From Agromyces agglutinans (lineage in GTDB: Bacteria; Actinomycetota; Actinomycetes; Actinomycetales; Microbacteriaceae): a stretch of 64,000 nt of DNA. The stretch spans positions 1 through 64,000 of the forward strand of contig NZ_WJIF01000012.1 in the NCBI RefSeq assembly GCF_009647605.1, given 5' to 3'. The notes below the pieces were generated by a model. That model was not told the DNA's origin. It saw nothing but the letters and a program-made list of their open reading frames with translations, and did no database searches. Every line of letters starts with the position of its first letter. Within the stretch, counting starts at the first letter, position 1. Below are positions 51,685 through 60,013 of this stretch, piece by piece. The position numbers and the translations under genes were made by a program.

Positions 51685-52982
51685 GCCGGCTGCTCCGCGG
51701 GCGCGCCGCGCCAGGCGTACGCCTCGATCGACTCGGGCAGCATCTCGGTGCCGGCGCCCGGCGCCGTCGGCGCGAGGTAGCGGCCGCGCTCGACGACGAC
51801 GGGCGACACGAAGTGCTCGTGGAGGTGGTCGACGTACTCGATCATGCGTCCCTCCATCGTGCCGGAGATCGCGACGTAGTCGAACATCGACAGGTGCTGG
51901 ACGGCCTCGCAGAGGCCCACGCCGCCGGCGTGCGGGCACACCGGCACGCCGAACTTCGCGGCCAGCAGCAGGTTCGCGATGTTCTCGTTCACGCCGCCGA
52001 CCCGGGTCGCGTCGATCTGCATGACGTCCATGCCGCCGGCCTGCAGCAACTGCTTGAACACGACGCGGTTCTGCACGTGTTCGCCGGTCGCGACGCGAAC
52101 GGGGGCGACACCGCGCGCGATCGCGGCGTGGCCCAGGATGTCGTCGGGGCTCGTCGGCTCCTCGATCCACGCGAGGTCGAACTCGGCGAGGGCGGTGACC
52201 CAGTCGACCGCGTCCGAGACATCCCATCGCTGGTTCGCATCGATCGCGATCGGGAAGTCGGGGCCGACGGCGGCGCGCGCGATGCGCAGGCGCCGCCGGT
52301 CGTCGTCGAGGTCGGAGCCGACCTTGAGCTTGATCTGCGGGAAGCCGTCGGCGACGGCCTCGCGGCAGAGCCGGTCGAGCTTCTCGTCGGAGTAGCCGAG
52401 CCAGCCCGGGCTCGTCGTGTACGCCGGGTATCCGACCTCCTCGAGCCGTGCGAGCCGATCGGCGCGGCCCGGCTCCGCGGCGCGGAGGATCCCGAGCGCC
52501 TCCTCGGGAGTGAGGGCGTCGCTGAGGTAGCGGAAGTCCACCAGCGAGACGAGCTCCTCGGGGCTGAGCGACGCGAGGTGACGCCACAGGGGCTGGCCCG
52601 CGCGCTTCGCGCGGAGGTCCCACAGCGCGTTGACCGCGGCGCCGATCGCCATGTGCATGACGCCCTTCTCGGGGCCGAGCCACCGCAGCTGGGAGTCGTG
52701 CATCATGAGCCGCGACGCGGCGCCCATGTCGCCCAGCAGCTCCTCGACGTCGCGACCGACGAGGTGGCCGCGCAACGTCTCGAGCGCGGCGACCTGGACG
52801 TCGTTGCCGCGCCCGATCGTGAAGACGAACGCGTGCCCTTCGTGCCCGTCCGCGGCATCCGTTCGGATCGTGAGGTAGGCCGCCGAGTAGTCGGGGTCGG
52901 GGTTCATCGCATCCGACCCGTCGAGGGCGAGGGAGGTGGGGAAGCGGATGTCCCCGGTGTCAACGCTGACGATCGTGCTCAT
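51681..52982 (-). CDS. L-fuconate dehydratase (enolase superfamily)
   Basis: This 433-residue protein carries the signature of L-fuconate dehydratases: [17 protein letters not shown] near the start, [20 protein letters not shown], the KxK base motif IKLKVGSD, metal ligands in [21 protein letters not shown] and [12 protein letters not shown], and the His base region [12 protein letters not shown]. It converts L-fuconate to 2-keto-3-deoxy-L-fuconate. It heads the minus-strand catabolic operon behind a strong-looking promoter with an embedded operator. Of all genes here it identifies the pathway most firmly. Confidence 0.95.
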   Translation of the reverse strand: MSTIVSVDTGDIRFPTSLALDGSDAMNPDPDYSAAYLTIRTDAADGHEGHAFVFTIGRGNDVQVAALETLRGHLVGRDVEELLGDMGAASRLMMHDSQLRWLGPEKGVMHMAIGAAVNALWDLRAKRAGQPLWRHLASLSPEELVSLVDFRYLSDALTPEEALGILRAAEPGRADRLARLEEVGYPAYTTSPGWLGYSDEKLDRLCREAVADGFPQIKLKVGSDLDDDRRRLRIARAAVGPDFPIAIDANQRWDVSDAVDWVTALAEFDLAWIEEPTSPDDILGHAAIARGVAPVRVATGEHVQNRVVFKQLLQAGGMDVMQIDATRVGGVNENIANLLLAAKFGVPVCPHAGGVGLCEAVQHLSMFDYVAISGTMEGRMIEYVDHLHEHFVSPVVVERGRYLAPTAPGAGTEMLPESIEAYAWRGAPAEQPA

Positions 52983-53003
52983 GGCGTCCTTTCGTGCGAG
53001 CCG

Positions 53004-53033
53004 AGCCTAGACATCGGATGTCTCGTCTGTCAA
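53004..53033 (-). promoter_or_regulatory. Fuconate dehydratase promoter with embedded 15-bp palindrome
   Basis: On the minus strand: -35 TTGACA (53033-53028), 18-bp spacer, -10 TAGGCT (53009-53004). The perfect palindrome AGACATCGGATGTCT (53009-53023) fills most of the spacer. The site also lies 141 bp upstream of the divergent + strand operon and could control both. Confidence 0.8.
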
Positions 53034-53163
53034 GGATCGCGATATGTGCAAGAATCGCCGTGTGGCGGCAGCGTTCCGCCGTATCGCTCGGATGTTCCGG
53101 GCACCGACCCGCGTCGACCCCTCGCCGTGGGGCGGAACCCGTTCAGCGTCGAAAGGACTGCAG

Positions 53164-54012
53164 ATGAGACTCGCCCGCCTCGGACCCGTCGGAGCCGAGC
53201 TCCCGGTACTCGTCGACGGCGATCGGTTCCTCGACCTGCGCGCGCTCACGGGCGACGTCGACGGGGCGTTCCTCGCCGGCGACGGCCCCGACCGCGTGCG
53301 CGCCGCGCACGGGGCGGGCACGCTGCCCGAGCTCGCCGGCGCCGCCGACCTCCGCGTGGGCGCCCCGATCGCACGCCCCTCAGCCGTCTACTGCATCGGC
53401 ATGAACTACGCCGCCCACGCCGCCGAGTCGGGCTCGGCGCCGCCCGAGCGCCTCGTCATGTTCATGAAGTCCCCCAACACCGTGATCGGCCCGTACGACG
53501 ACGTCGAGATCCCGCCCGGAAGCACCAAGACCGACTGGGAGGTCGAGCTCGGCATCGTCATCGGCCGGCGCGCGAACCGCCTCGCCTCGCCCGCCGAGGC
53601 GCGCGCGCACATCGCGGGCTTCGTCGTCGCCAACGACCTCTCGGAGCGCGAGTGGCAGATCGAGCTCTCGGGCGGCCAGTGGTCCAAGGGCAAGTCGGCA
53701 CCCGGCTTCTGCCCCACGGGTCCATGGCTCGTGACCCCCGACGAGGTCCACGCCGACGATGTGCGGCTCACCAGCTTCGTGAACGGCGAACCCCGCCAGA
53801 ACTCGCGCACGAGCGACCTGATCTTCGGCATCGACGAGATCGTGTACCAGCTGAGCGGGTACCTCGCCCTCGAGCCCGGCGACCTGATCCTGACCGGCAC
53901 CCCGGAGGGCGTCGCACTGTCGGGGCGCTTCCCCTACCTCGGCGACGGGGACGTCGTCGAACTCGAGATCGACGGACTCGGGCGTCAGCGCCAGGTGTTC
54001 CGGGCATCCTGA
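53164..54012 (+). CDS. FAH-fold hydrolase, probable 2,4-diketo-3-deoxy-L-fuconate hydrolase
   Basis: This 282-residue protein has the fumarylacetoacetase C-terminal fold: IGMNYAAHAAESG, FMKSPNTVIGPYDDVEIPPG, DWEVELGIVIGRRA with the metal glutamates, and GDLILTGTPEGVALS. It would cleave 2,4-diketo-3-deoxy-L-fuconate to pyruvate and L-lactate, the last step of the oxidative fucose route. The ATG at 53164 has AAAGGA 7 nt upstream; the longer reading lacks conservation and covers promoter sequence. The SDR gene follows after 61 bp. Confidence 0.9.
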   Translation: MRLARLGPVGAELPVLVDGDRFLDLRALTGDVDGAFLAGDGPDRVRAAHGAGTLPELAGAADLRVGAPIARPSAVYCIGMNYAAHAAESGSAPPERLVMFMKSPNTVIGPYDDVEIPPGSTKTDWEVELGIVIGRRANRLASPAEARAHIAGFVVANDLSEREWQIELSGGQWSKGKSAPGFCPTGPWLVTPDEVHADDVRLTSFVNGEPRQNSRTSDLIFGIDEIVYQLSGYLALEPGDLILTGTPEGVALSGRFPYLGDGDVVELEIDGLGRQRQVFRAS

Positions 54013-54073
54013 GCCGTCGGCAGGCCGGAAGCCGACCAGACCAGACCTCAGACCAGAAACGGAGCAGCACCAC

Positions 54074-54826
54074 ATGGGAACCGACTTCACCGGCCTCGTC
54101 GCCGTCGTCACCGGCGGCGCGTCCGGACTCGGCGCCGCGATCGCCGAACGCCTGCGGCGGGACGGCGCGCGCGTGGCCGTCTTCGACGTCCGCCCCGAGG
54201 GCGCCCACGCCGACCTCGCGGTCGCCGTCGACGTCACCGACGATGCGAGCGTGCGAGCGGGCATCGAGCGCGTCGCCGAGGAACTCGGCGGCATCGACAT
54301 CCTGGTCAACAACGCCGGCATCGGCGCGCAGGGCGACGTGGCCGCGAACCCCGACACCGAGTGGGCGCGGGTCTTCGACGTGAACGTGGTCGGCGTCGCC
54401 CGGGTCAGCCGGGCCGCGCTGCCGCACCTGCGCCGCTCGAGCGCGGCCGCCATCGTCAACACCTCCTCGATCGCGGCCACCGCGGGCCTGCCCCAGCGCG
54501 CCCTCTACAGCGCGAGCAAGGGTGCGGTGCTGTCGCTCACCCTCGCGATGGCGGCCGACCACCTGGCCGAGGGCATCCGCGTGAACGCCGTGAACCCCGG
54601 CACGGCCGACACGCCGTGGGTCGGGCGCCTGCTCGACCAGGCAGACGACCCGGCCGCCGAGCGCGCGGCGCTCGAGGCCAGGCAGCCGCACGGCCGACTG
54701 GTCTCGGCGGCCGAGGTGGCCGACGCGGTCGCCTACCTCGCGAGCCCGGCCGCCGGTTCGACGACCGGCGTCGCGTTGGCCGTCGACGGCGGCATGCAGG
54801 GCCTGCGTCTGCGGCCGCGCGGCTGA
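54074..54826 (+). CDS. SDR oxidoreductase, probable 2-keto-3-deoxy-L-fuconate dehydrogenase
   Basis: This 250-residue short-chain dehydrogenase has the cofactor motif VVTGGASGLGAAIAERL, an acidic residue after the second strand (VFDVRPEG) favouring NAD, ILVNNAGIGAQG, the catalytic Ser in IVNTSSIAATAG and YSASK (YxxxK), and the C-terminal GVALAVDGGMQ. Context places it at the oxidation of 2-keto-3-deoxy-L-fuconate to the 2,4-diketo acid; it could also serve as sugar dehydrogenase. It follows the FAH-fold hydrolase gene. Confidence 0.9.
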   Translation: MGTDFTGLVAVVTGGASGLGAAIAERLRRDGARVAVFDVRPEGAHADLAVAVDVTDDASVRAGIERVAEELGGIDILVNNAGIGAQGDVAANPDTEWARVFDVNVVGVARVSRAALPHLRRSSAAAIVNTSSIAATAGLPQRALYSASKGAVLSLTLAMAADHLAEGIRVNAVNPGTADTPWVGRLLDQADDPAAERAALEARQPHGRLVSAAEVADAVAYLASPAAGSTTGVALAVDGGMQGLRLRPRG

Positions 54827-54937
54827 GGGGTCGGCAGGAGCGAGGGGCGCCGCGGTGGGCGGTCGTTTGTCTCCCTCGTGGCGTGATCTGCACAATTCGC
54901 TGTACATGGCGGCAGGTTCCGACCCGCCGGCGCCCGA

Positions 54938-54952
54938 TAGCCTGAAACGGTG
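54938..54952 (+). promoter_or_regulatory. Leaderless promoter of the second FAH-fold gene
   Basis: TAGCCT (54938-54943) is 6 nt from the GTG start and no ribosome binding site is present. No fucose-type palindrome is seen in the 123-bp gap. Confidence 0.5.
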
Positions 54953-55825
54953 AAATTCGCGCACCTCAGAGCTGAAGGCCGTTCCGTCCCGAGGCTCGCG
55001 GTGGTGCTGGGCGAGTCCGCGCTCTTCCTCGACGAGGTCATGGCCGAGGCACCCCGCGACCTGCAGGAACTCATCGAACGCGGTGACGCCGGCCTCGAAG
55101 CGGTGCTCGAGGTCGTCGACGCGAGCGTGTCGGCCGGCGCCGAGGTCACGCCCGTCGCCGCCCTCCGCCACTCCTCGGCCGTGCTGCGCCCGCCGCACGT
55201 GCTCGCGATCGGCGCGAACTACGCCGCCCACGCGAGCGAGCTGAAGCTGCGCTCGGAGTCGGCGATGACCGTCTTCGGACTCTGGCCCAACTCGCTGACC
55301 GGCCACGGGCAGACGACGACGTGGCCCGAGGACATCTCGACCCAGGTCGACTACGAGGCCGAGCTCGGAGTGATCATCGGCCGGCCCGCACGCGGCGTGC
55401 ACCAGCGCGACGCCCTCGACCACGTCTGGGGCTACACCGTCGTCAACGACATCACCGCCCGCGACATCCAGTTCAGCGAAGCGCAGTGGTCGCGGTGCAA
55501 GTCGTTCGACGGCTTCACGCCGACCGGTCCCGTCGTCGTCACGGCCGACGAGATCGCCGACCCGCAAGATCTCTGGCTGACGACCAACCTGGACGGCACG
55601 GTCCTCCAGGACGCCTCGACGAACGAGATGGTGCGCGGCGTCGCCGAGATCATCTCCTACCTCTCACGCTCGGCGACGATCCCGCCCGGCACGCTCATCT
55701 CCACCGGCAGCCCCGGAGGCGCCGGCTACTCGCGCAACCCGCAGGTCTTCCTCCGCGACGGCGCGACCGTCACCGTGACGATCGCCGGCATCGGCTCGCT
55801 CACGACGCACTGCCAGGTGATCTGA
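54950..55825 (+). CDS. Second FAH-fold hydrolase
   Basis: This 291-residue protein is also of the fumarylacetoacetate hydrolase family: IGANYAAHASELKLRSES, VDYEAELGVIIGRPARG, VVNDITARDIQFSEAQWSRCKSFDG (in part) and GTLISTGSPGGAG. It differs enough from the first FAH-fold protein to be a separate branch rather than a recent duplicate. Family members hydrolyse or decarboxylate diketo acids. It may act on an overlapping sugar-acid intermediate or in aromatic breakdown. The GTG start appears leaderless. Confidence 0.88.
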   Translation: MKFAHLRAEGRSVPRLAVVLGESALFLDEVMAEAPRDLQELIERGDAGLEAVLEVVDASVSAGAEVTPVAALRHSSAVLRPPHVLAIGANYAAHASELKLRSESAMTVFGLWPNSLTGHGQTTTWPEDISTQVDYEAELGVIIGRPARGVHQRDALDHVWGYTVVNDITARDIQFSEAQWSRCKSFDGFTPTGPVVVTADEIADPQDLWLTTNLDGTVLQDASTNEMVRGVAEIISYLSRSATIPPGTLISTGSPGGAGYSRNPQVFLRDGATVTVTIAGIGSLTTHCQVI

Positions 55826-55835
55826 CCGGGCGAGC

Positions 55836-57299
55836 TCACTCGTGCGGCTCGGCCTGCAGGTCGGCGATCGGAATGGCCTGCGTGATCGGCCGCACGCCCG
55901 AGAGCCGCTCGGGCACCAGCTGCCGCTCGACGTCGGCACGCGTCATCAGCCCGGCTTCGACCACGAGGTCGGCGACCGGCCGCCCGGTCGCGAGCGCGGC
56001 CTTGGCGAGCTTCGCGGCGTCGGCGTAGCCGATGAACGGGATGAGCGCGGTGATCACGCCGACGCTCGAGCCGACCATGAGGTCGAGCCGCTCGGTGTTC
56101 GCCGTGATGCCGTCGACGCAGTTGACGCGCAGGGTCCAGCAGGCCTGGCGCATCCACAGGATCGACTGCATGAGCGAGTGCGCGATCACCGGCTCGAAGG
56201 CGTTCAGCTGGAGCTGGCCGCTCTCGGCGGCCATCGTCACCGTGAGGTCGGCCCCCGCGACCGCGTACGCGACCTGGCTGACCGCCTCGGGGATGACCGG
56301 GTTCACCTTGCCCGGCATGATCGAGGAGCCCGCCTGCTTGGGCGGCAGGTTGATCTCGCCGAAGCCCGCCTGCGGACCCGATGAGAGCAGCCGCAGGTCG
56401 TTGCAGATCTTCGAGAGCTTGATCGCGCTGCGCTTGAGGGCGCTCGAGAACGTCATGAACACGCCCGTATCGCTCGTCGCCTCGATCAGGTCGGGCGCGG
56501 CTTCGAGCCGCTGCCCCGTGATCTCGCTGAGATGGCGGATCGCGGATGCCGCGTAGCCCGGGTCGGCGGTGATGCCCGTGCCGATCGCCGTCGCGCCGAG
56601 GTTCACCTCGGAGAGGAGCTTGATCGTCTCGCGCAGGCGCGCGAGGTCTTCGCCGAGGGTGGTCGCGAACCCGTGGAACTCCTGGCCGAGCGTCATCGGC
56701 ACCGCGTCTTGGAGCTGCGTGCGGCCGACCTTCAGGACCCCGTGGAACTCGCGACCCTTGCGCGCGAACGAGATGCGCAGGAGGTCGAGCTCGGCGAGCA
56801 TGGTCGTCAGCGACGCCGTCATCGCGAGCTTCAGCGCGGTCGGGTACGTGTCGTTGGTCGACTGGCTGCGGTTCACGTCGTCGATCGGATGCAGCACGTC
56901 GTAGCGCGCCTTGGCATACCCGGCGATCTCGAGCGCGAGGTTCGTGATGACCTCGTTGGCGTTCATGTTCGTGGACGTGCCCGCGCCGCCCTGAATGACG
57001 CCGACCACGAACTGGTCGTGCAGTTCGCCGTCGATGATGCGCTGGCAGGCCTCGTCGATCCACGCCTGCTTCTTCGCGTCGAGGACGCCGACCTCGCGGT
57101 TGGCGCGTGCCGCGGCCTGCTTCACCTGCGCGAGCGCGACGACGAGTTCGGGGTAGACGGAGATGGGCCGCTTCGAGATCGGGAAGTTCTCGAGCGCCCG
57201 CATGGTGTGCACGCCCCAGTAGGCGTCGGCGGGTACCTCGACGCTGCCCAGCGAATCCGTTTCGGTGCGAGTCGCCACGTCGGGCCTCGGCTCGTGCAT
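55836..57299 (-). CDS. aspA: Aspartate ammonia-lyase
   Basis: This 487-residue protein of the fumarase/aspartase superfamily shows DSLGSVEVPADAYWGVHT, GGAGTSTNMNANEVI, SQSTNDTYPTALKLA, VKVGRTQLQDAVPMTLGQE-type text, and the signature GSSIMPGKVNP with SGQLQLN. It converts L-aspartate to fumarate and ammonia; the LQLN variant and length favour aspartase over fumarase. The start at 57299 has GGAGG 7 nt upstream; an ATG 63 bp earlier would add 21 residues. Confidence 0.93.
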   Translation of the reverse strand: MHEPRPDVATRTETDSLGSVEVPADAYWGVHTMRALENFPISKRPISVYPELVVALAQVKQAAARANREVGVLDAKKQAWIDEACQRIIDGELHDQFVVGVIQGGAGTSTNMNANEVITNLALEIAGYAKARYDVLHPIDDVNRSQSTNDTYPTALKLAMTASLTTMLAELDLLRISFARKGREFHGVLKVGRTQLQDAVPMTLGQEFHGFATTLGEDLARLRETIKLLSEVNLGATAIGTGITADPGYAASAIRHLSEITGQRLEAAPDLIEATSDTGVFMTFSSALKRSAIKLSKICNDLRLLSSGPQAGFGEINLPPKQAGSSIMPGKVNPVIPEAVSQVAYAVAGADLTVTMAAESGQLQLNAFEPVIAHSLMQSILWMRQACWTLRVNCVDGITANTERLDLMVGSSVGVITALIPFIGYADAAKLAKAALATGRPVADLVVEAGLMTRADVERQLVPERLSGVRPITQAIPIADLQAEPHE

Positions 57300-57456
57300 G
57301 CTCGCCTCCAGGCGTCGCTCGAACTGGGTGTGGGCGGTCTGGATCGACACGGTTGGCTCCATTGCCTCGGGCCGCACGGGATGGTGCGCGGCGGATCGGT
57401 GCACGGGCGCGGGGATCGCCCCGCCCGCACCTCCGAGCCTACTCGCCCGCACGAGC

Positions 57457-57499
57457 GACGGCCCGCCCGCTCCGAGCGAATCGGAGCGGGCGGGCCGTC
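57457..57499 (-). terminator. Strong hairpin terminator downstream of DUF4190
   Basis: A perfect 19-bp stem (57457-57475 with 57481-57499; core GGCCCGCCCGCTCCGA / TCGGAGCGGGCGGGCC) with a 5-nt loop lies 48 bp past the DUF4190 stop and upstream of aspA. Confidence 0.85.
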
Positions 57500-57547
57500 A
57501 GGTCGCCGTCGGGTCGGTCGGGCCTCGGCCCGGCCGCCCGTCGCGAC

Positions 57548-57901
57548 TCAGAGGAAGGCGAAGGGCAGGAACGCCAGGCCGAAGACGACCGTGGCCAGGA
57601 CGGCGATCACCGCGCCCGCGAGCATGAGCGAGTTGAGCACGATGCCCCAGATCGCCATCGTCCGCGAGGCGGGTTCGCGACGCAGGGCCATGATGCCGAG
57701 CACGAGGCCGCCGACGGGCACGAAGACCGTGAAGCCGGCGAGGATCGAGACGAGCCCGAGCACGAGGCTCGCGATGCTGAAGCCGTTGGTCTCCGAGGGA
57801 CGCACCGCCCCAGCAGGCCCGTTCGGCTGGGCGCCCGGCCCGGTGAACGGCGCCGGCTCGGTGAACGGTGCCGGCGTCGAGGTGTCGGTTGCGGTGGTCA
57901 T
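57548..57901 (-). CDS. DUF4190-type small membrane protein
   Basis: This 117-residue protein has a Pro/Thr-rich cytoplasmic tail (TPAPFTEPAPFTGPG) and two membrane segments: GFSIASLVLGLVSILAGF with VPVGGLVLGIMALRREPASR, then MAIWGIVLNSLMLAGAVIAVLA. The NGFSIASLVLGL...LG..AL pattern is that of DUF4190. Function unknown. A terminator follows it. Confidence 0.85.
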   Translation of the reverse strand: MTTATDTSTPAPFTEPAPFTGPGAQPNGPAGAVRPSETNGFSIASLVLGLVSILAGFTVFVPVGGLVLGIMALRREPASRTMAIWGIVLNSLMLAGAVIAVLATVVFGLAFLPFAFL

Positions 57902-57991
57902 GATCCGGTACTCCCTTTCGTGGATGATGCTTCCACGCTACGAGCGCACCATCGCCGGCGACATGGGGGTATCCCCCCGTCTCATCGCGGG

Positions 57992-59485
57992 TCAGCCCGC
58001 GAAGAGCTGCTCCACCGGCCCCCGGGCGAAGTAGAGCAGGAACCCGGCCGCGACGACCCACAGCAGCGGGCTGATCTGCTTGGCCTTGCCCGACAGCGAC
58101 CGCACGACGACCCACGCGATGAAGCCCGCGCCGATGCCGTTCGCGATGGAGTAGGTCAGCGGCATGACCGTCACCGCGAGGAACACCGGCAGCAGCACCG
58201 AGAAGTCGGAGAAGTCGATGTGCCGGATCTGCGCCATCATGAGGGCGCCGACGATGACCAGCGCAGCCGCGGCGACCTCGGTCGGCACGATCGACACGAG
58301 CGGGGTGAAGAACATGGCGACGAGGAAGAGCGCGCCCGTGACCAGGTTGGCGAGGCCCGTTCGCGCGCCCTCGCCGATGCCCGCGCCCGACTCGATGAAG
58401 ACGGTGTTCGAGGAGGCCGAGCTGAATCCGCCCGCGACCGCGCCGAAGCCCTCGACCACGAGCGCCGACTTGATGCGCGGGAAGTCGCCCTTCTCGTCGG
58501 CGAGTCCGGCCTCCTTCGAAAGGCCCGTCATGGTGCCCATCGCGTCGAAGAAGTTCGTGAAGACCAGCGTGAAGACCAGCATGAGTGCGGCCAGGACGCC
58601 GATGCGCTCGAACGAGCCGAACGAGATCTGGCCGACGAGCGAGAGGTCGGGGAGGCTGACCCACTGCGCGGGGAGCTCGGGCACCGAGAGTCCCCAGCCG
58701 CCCGGGTTGACCTCGTCGCCCGAGATCTTCGGGCCGAGGTTCCAGATCGCCTCCACGATGACCGCGAGCACGGTGCCCGAGACGAGGCCGATCAGGATGC
58801 CGCCCTTCACCTTGCGCGCGACGAGCACGCCCGTGAGCAGGAGCGTGAACACGAAGATCAGGGTGGGTACGGTGCCCACCGAGCCGTCGACGCCGAGGCC
58901 GACGGGCGGCGACGAGGCGCCGGTCGCGGTCACGAAGCCGGCGTCGACGAACCCGATGAACGCGATGAACAGGCCGATGCCGACCGTGATGGCGAGCTTG
59001 AGCTGGATGGGAACGGCGTCGAAGATCATCCGCCGTAGGCCGGTGGCCGCGAGCAGCACGATGATGAGGCCGTTGATGACGACGAGACCCATGGCCTCGG
59101 GCCAGGTGACCTGGCCGACGACCGAGACGGCGAGGAACGAGTTGATGCCGAGCCCGGCCGCGAAGCCGAAGGGCAGTCGGGCGACGAGGCCGAAGAGGAT
59201 CGTCATGACGCCCGCGGTCAGCGCCGTCACGGCAGTCAACTGGAGGAAGCCGAGCTGGTCGCCGTCGACGTCGACGCCCGACGACAGGATGATCGGGTTG
59301 AGGATCACGATGTAGGCCATCGTGACGAAGGTCACGAGGCCGCCGCGCACCTCGGCGCCCACGGATGAACCGCGGGCCGTGATCTCGAAGAACCGGTCGA
59401 CGCGGGCGCGGAACCCGCCGCCCTCCGGCGGGGTCGGGTCGGTCGCGGTCGATGCGGGGCTGGAGGTCGGGGTGGCGTCGGTCAT
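57992..59485 (-). CDS. NCS2-family purine permease (AzgA/GhxP type)
   Basis: This 497-residue membrane protein has about 12-14 segments and begins, after a Pro/Thr tail, with RFFEITARGSSVGAEVRGGLVTFVTMAYI, typical of the AzgA branch of NCS2. Other features are LPFGFAAGLGINSFLAV, VKGGILIGLVSGTV and NTVFIESGAGIGEGARTGLAN. It imports adenine, guanine or hypoxanthine with protons. AAGGAG precedes the ATG; a GC-rich 5-bp repeat lies upstream. Confidence 0.93.
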   Translation of the reverse strand: MTDATPTSSPASTATDPTPPEGGGFRARVDRFFEITARGSSVGAEVRGGLVTFVTMAYIVILNPIILSSGVDVDGDQLGFLQLTAVTALTAGVMTILFGLVARLPFGFAAGLGINSFLAVSVVGQVTWPEAMGLVVINGLIIVLLAATGLRRMIFDAVPIQLKLAITVGIGLFIAFIGFVDAGFVTATGASSPPVGLGVDGSVGTVPTLIFVFTLLLTGVLVARKVKGGILIGLVSGTVLAVIVEAIWNLGPKISGDEVNPGGWGLSVPELPAQWVSLPDLSLVGQISFGSFERIGVLAALMLVFTLVFTNFFDAMGTMTGLSKEAGLADEKGDFPRIKSALVVEGFGAVAGGFSSASSNTVFIESGAGIGEGARTGLANLVTGALFLVAMFFTPLVSIVPTEVAAAALVIVGALMMAQIRHIDFSDFSVLLPVFLAVTVMPLTYSIANGIGAGFIAWVVVRSLSGKAKQISPLLWVVAAGFLLYFARGPVEQLFAG

Positions 59486-59525
59486 GCTCGGTCGGCTCCT
59501 TGTTCCGAGGGCGGACGGGTCGGCG

Positions 59526-59603
59526 GTGCTGCGGTGCGGAGGTGGTGCGCTGCGCTGCGGTGCGGTGCGGTGCGGTGCTGCGGTGCGGTGCTGCGATGCG
59601 GTT
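59526..59603. repeat. GGTGC pentamer repeats upstream of the purine permease
   Basis: A purine/pyrimidine-biased tract built on GGTGC/GCTGC pentamers, with an uninterrupted run of TGCGG units at about 59557-59579, lies 40 bp upstream of the permease start. No ORF is supported. It is the shortest-period array of the window. Confidence 0.85.
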
Positions 59604-59674
59604 CAACGGTAGCGGGGCGGCGGCGGCGTGCGGGGCGGGATTCGCGTGGACGCTGCCGGCGACGGTGGTGCGTG

Positions 59675-60013
59675 TCAGCCGAGCGCGTGCAGCGCCGGGA
59701 CGATGAGGTAGATGCCCACGAGCACCGCCGCGCCGGAGACCGCGAAGCACGCGCAGGCGCCGACGAAGGCGACGCGCTTCTGCCCCTCGGTCAGTGGGCT
59801 CTTCTTCGCGGCCTTCGCCGCGCGCTTGGCCGCGGCCTTGGCCTCGGCGGGCGAGATGACGGTGATCGCGTCGGTGAACTCCGCCGGCGTCACCACGGGG
59901 GTGCGCCCCGAGACCGTCAGCAGGCGGATGCCCACGGAGTAGGCGCTCACGACGATGCAGGAGCCGGCGAGCGCCGCGAACAGCACGACGACGAATGCGA
60001 GCCAGTCGATCAC
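59675..60013 (-). CDS. Small membrane protein coupled to the phosphate transporter
   Basis: This 112-residue protein has two membrane segments (WLAFVVVLFAALAGSCIVVSAY and RVAFVGACACFAVSGAAVLVGIYLIVPAL) joined by an Ala/Lys-rich cytoplasmic loop (SPAEAKAAAKRAAKAAKK). Its GTG start overlaps the transporter stop in a GTGA, so translation is coupled. Similar two-helix proteins follow PiT genes in related actinobacteria. It may be an accessory or regulatory subunit; the function is unknown. Confidence 0.8.
   Translation of the reverse strand: MIDWLAFVVVLFAALAGSCIVVSAYSVGIRLLTVSGRTPVVTPAEFTDAITVISPAEAKAAAKRAAKAAKKSPLTEGQKRVAFVGACACFAVSGAAVLVGIYLIVPALHALG

Noticed and set aside
50256..54383. 1375-codon open frame on the + strand across several genes
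   Set aside because: It crosses genes on both strands that have clear enzyme motifs; its translation is repetitive Arg/Pro/Ala and has no family match.
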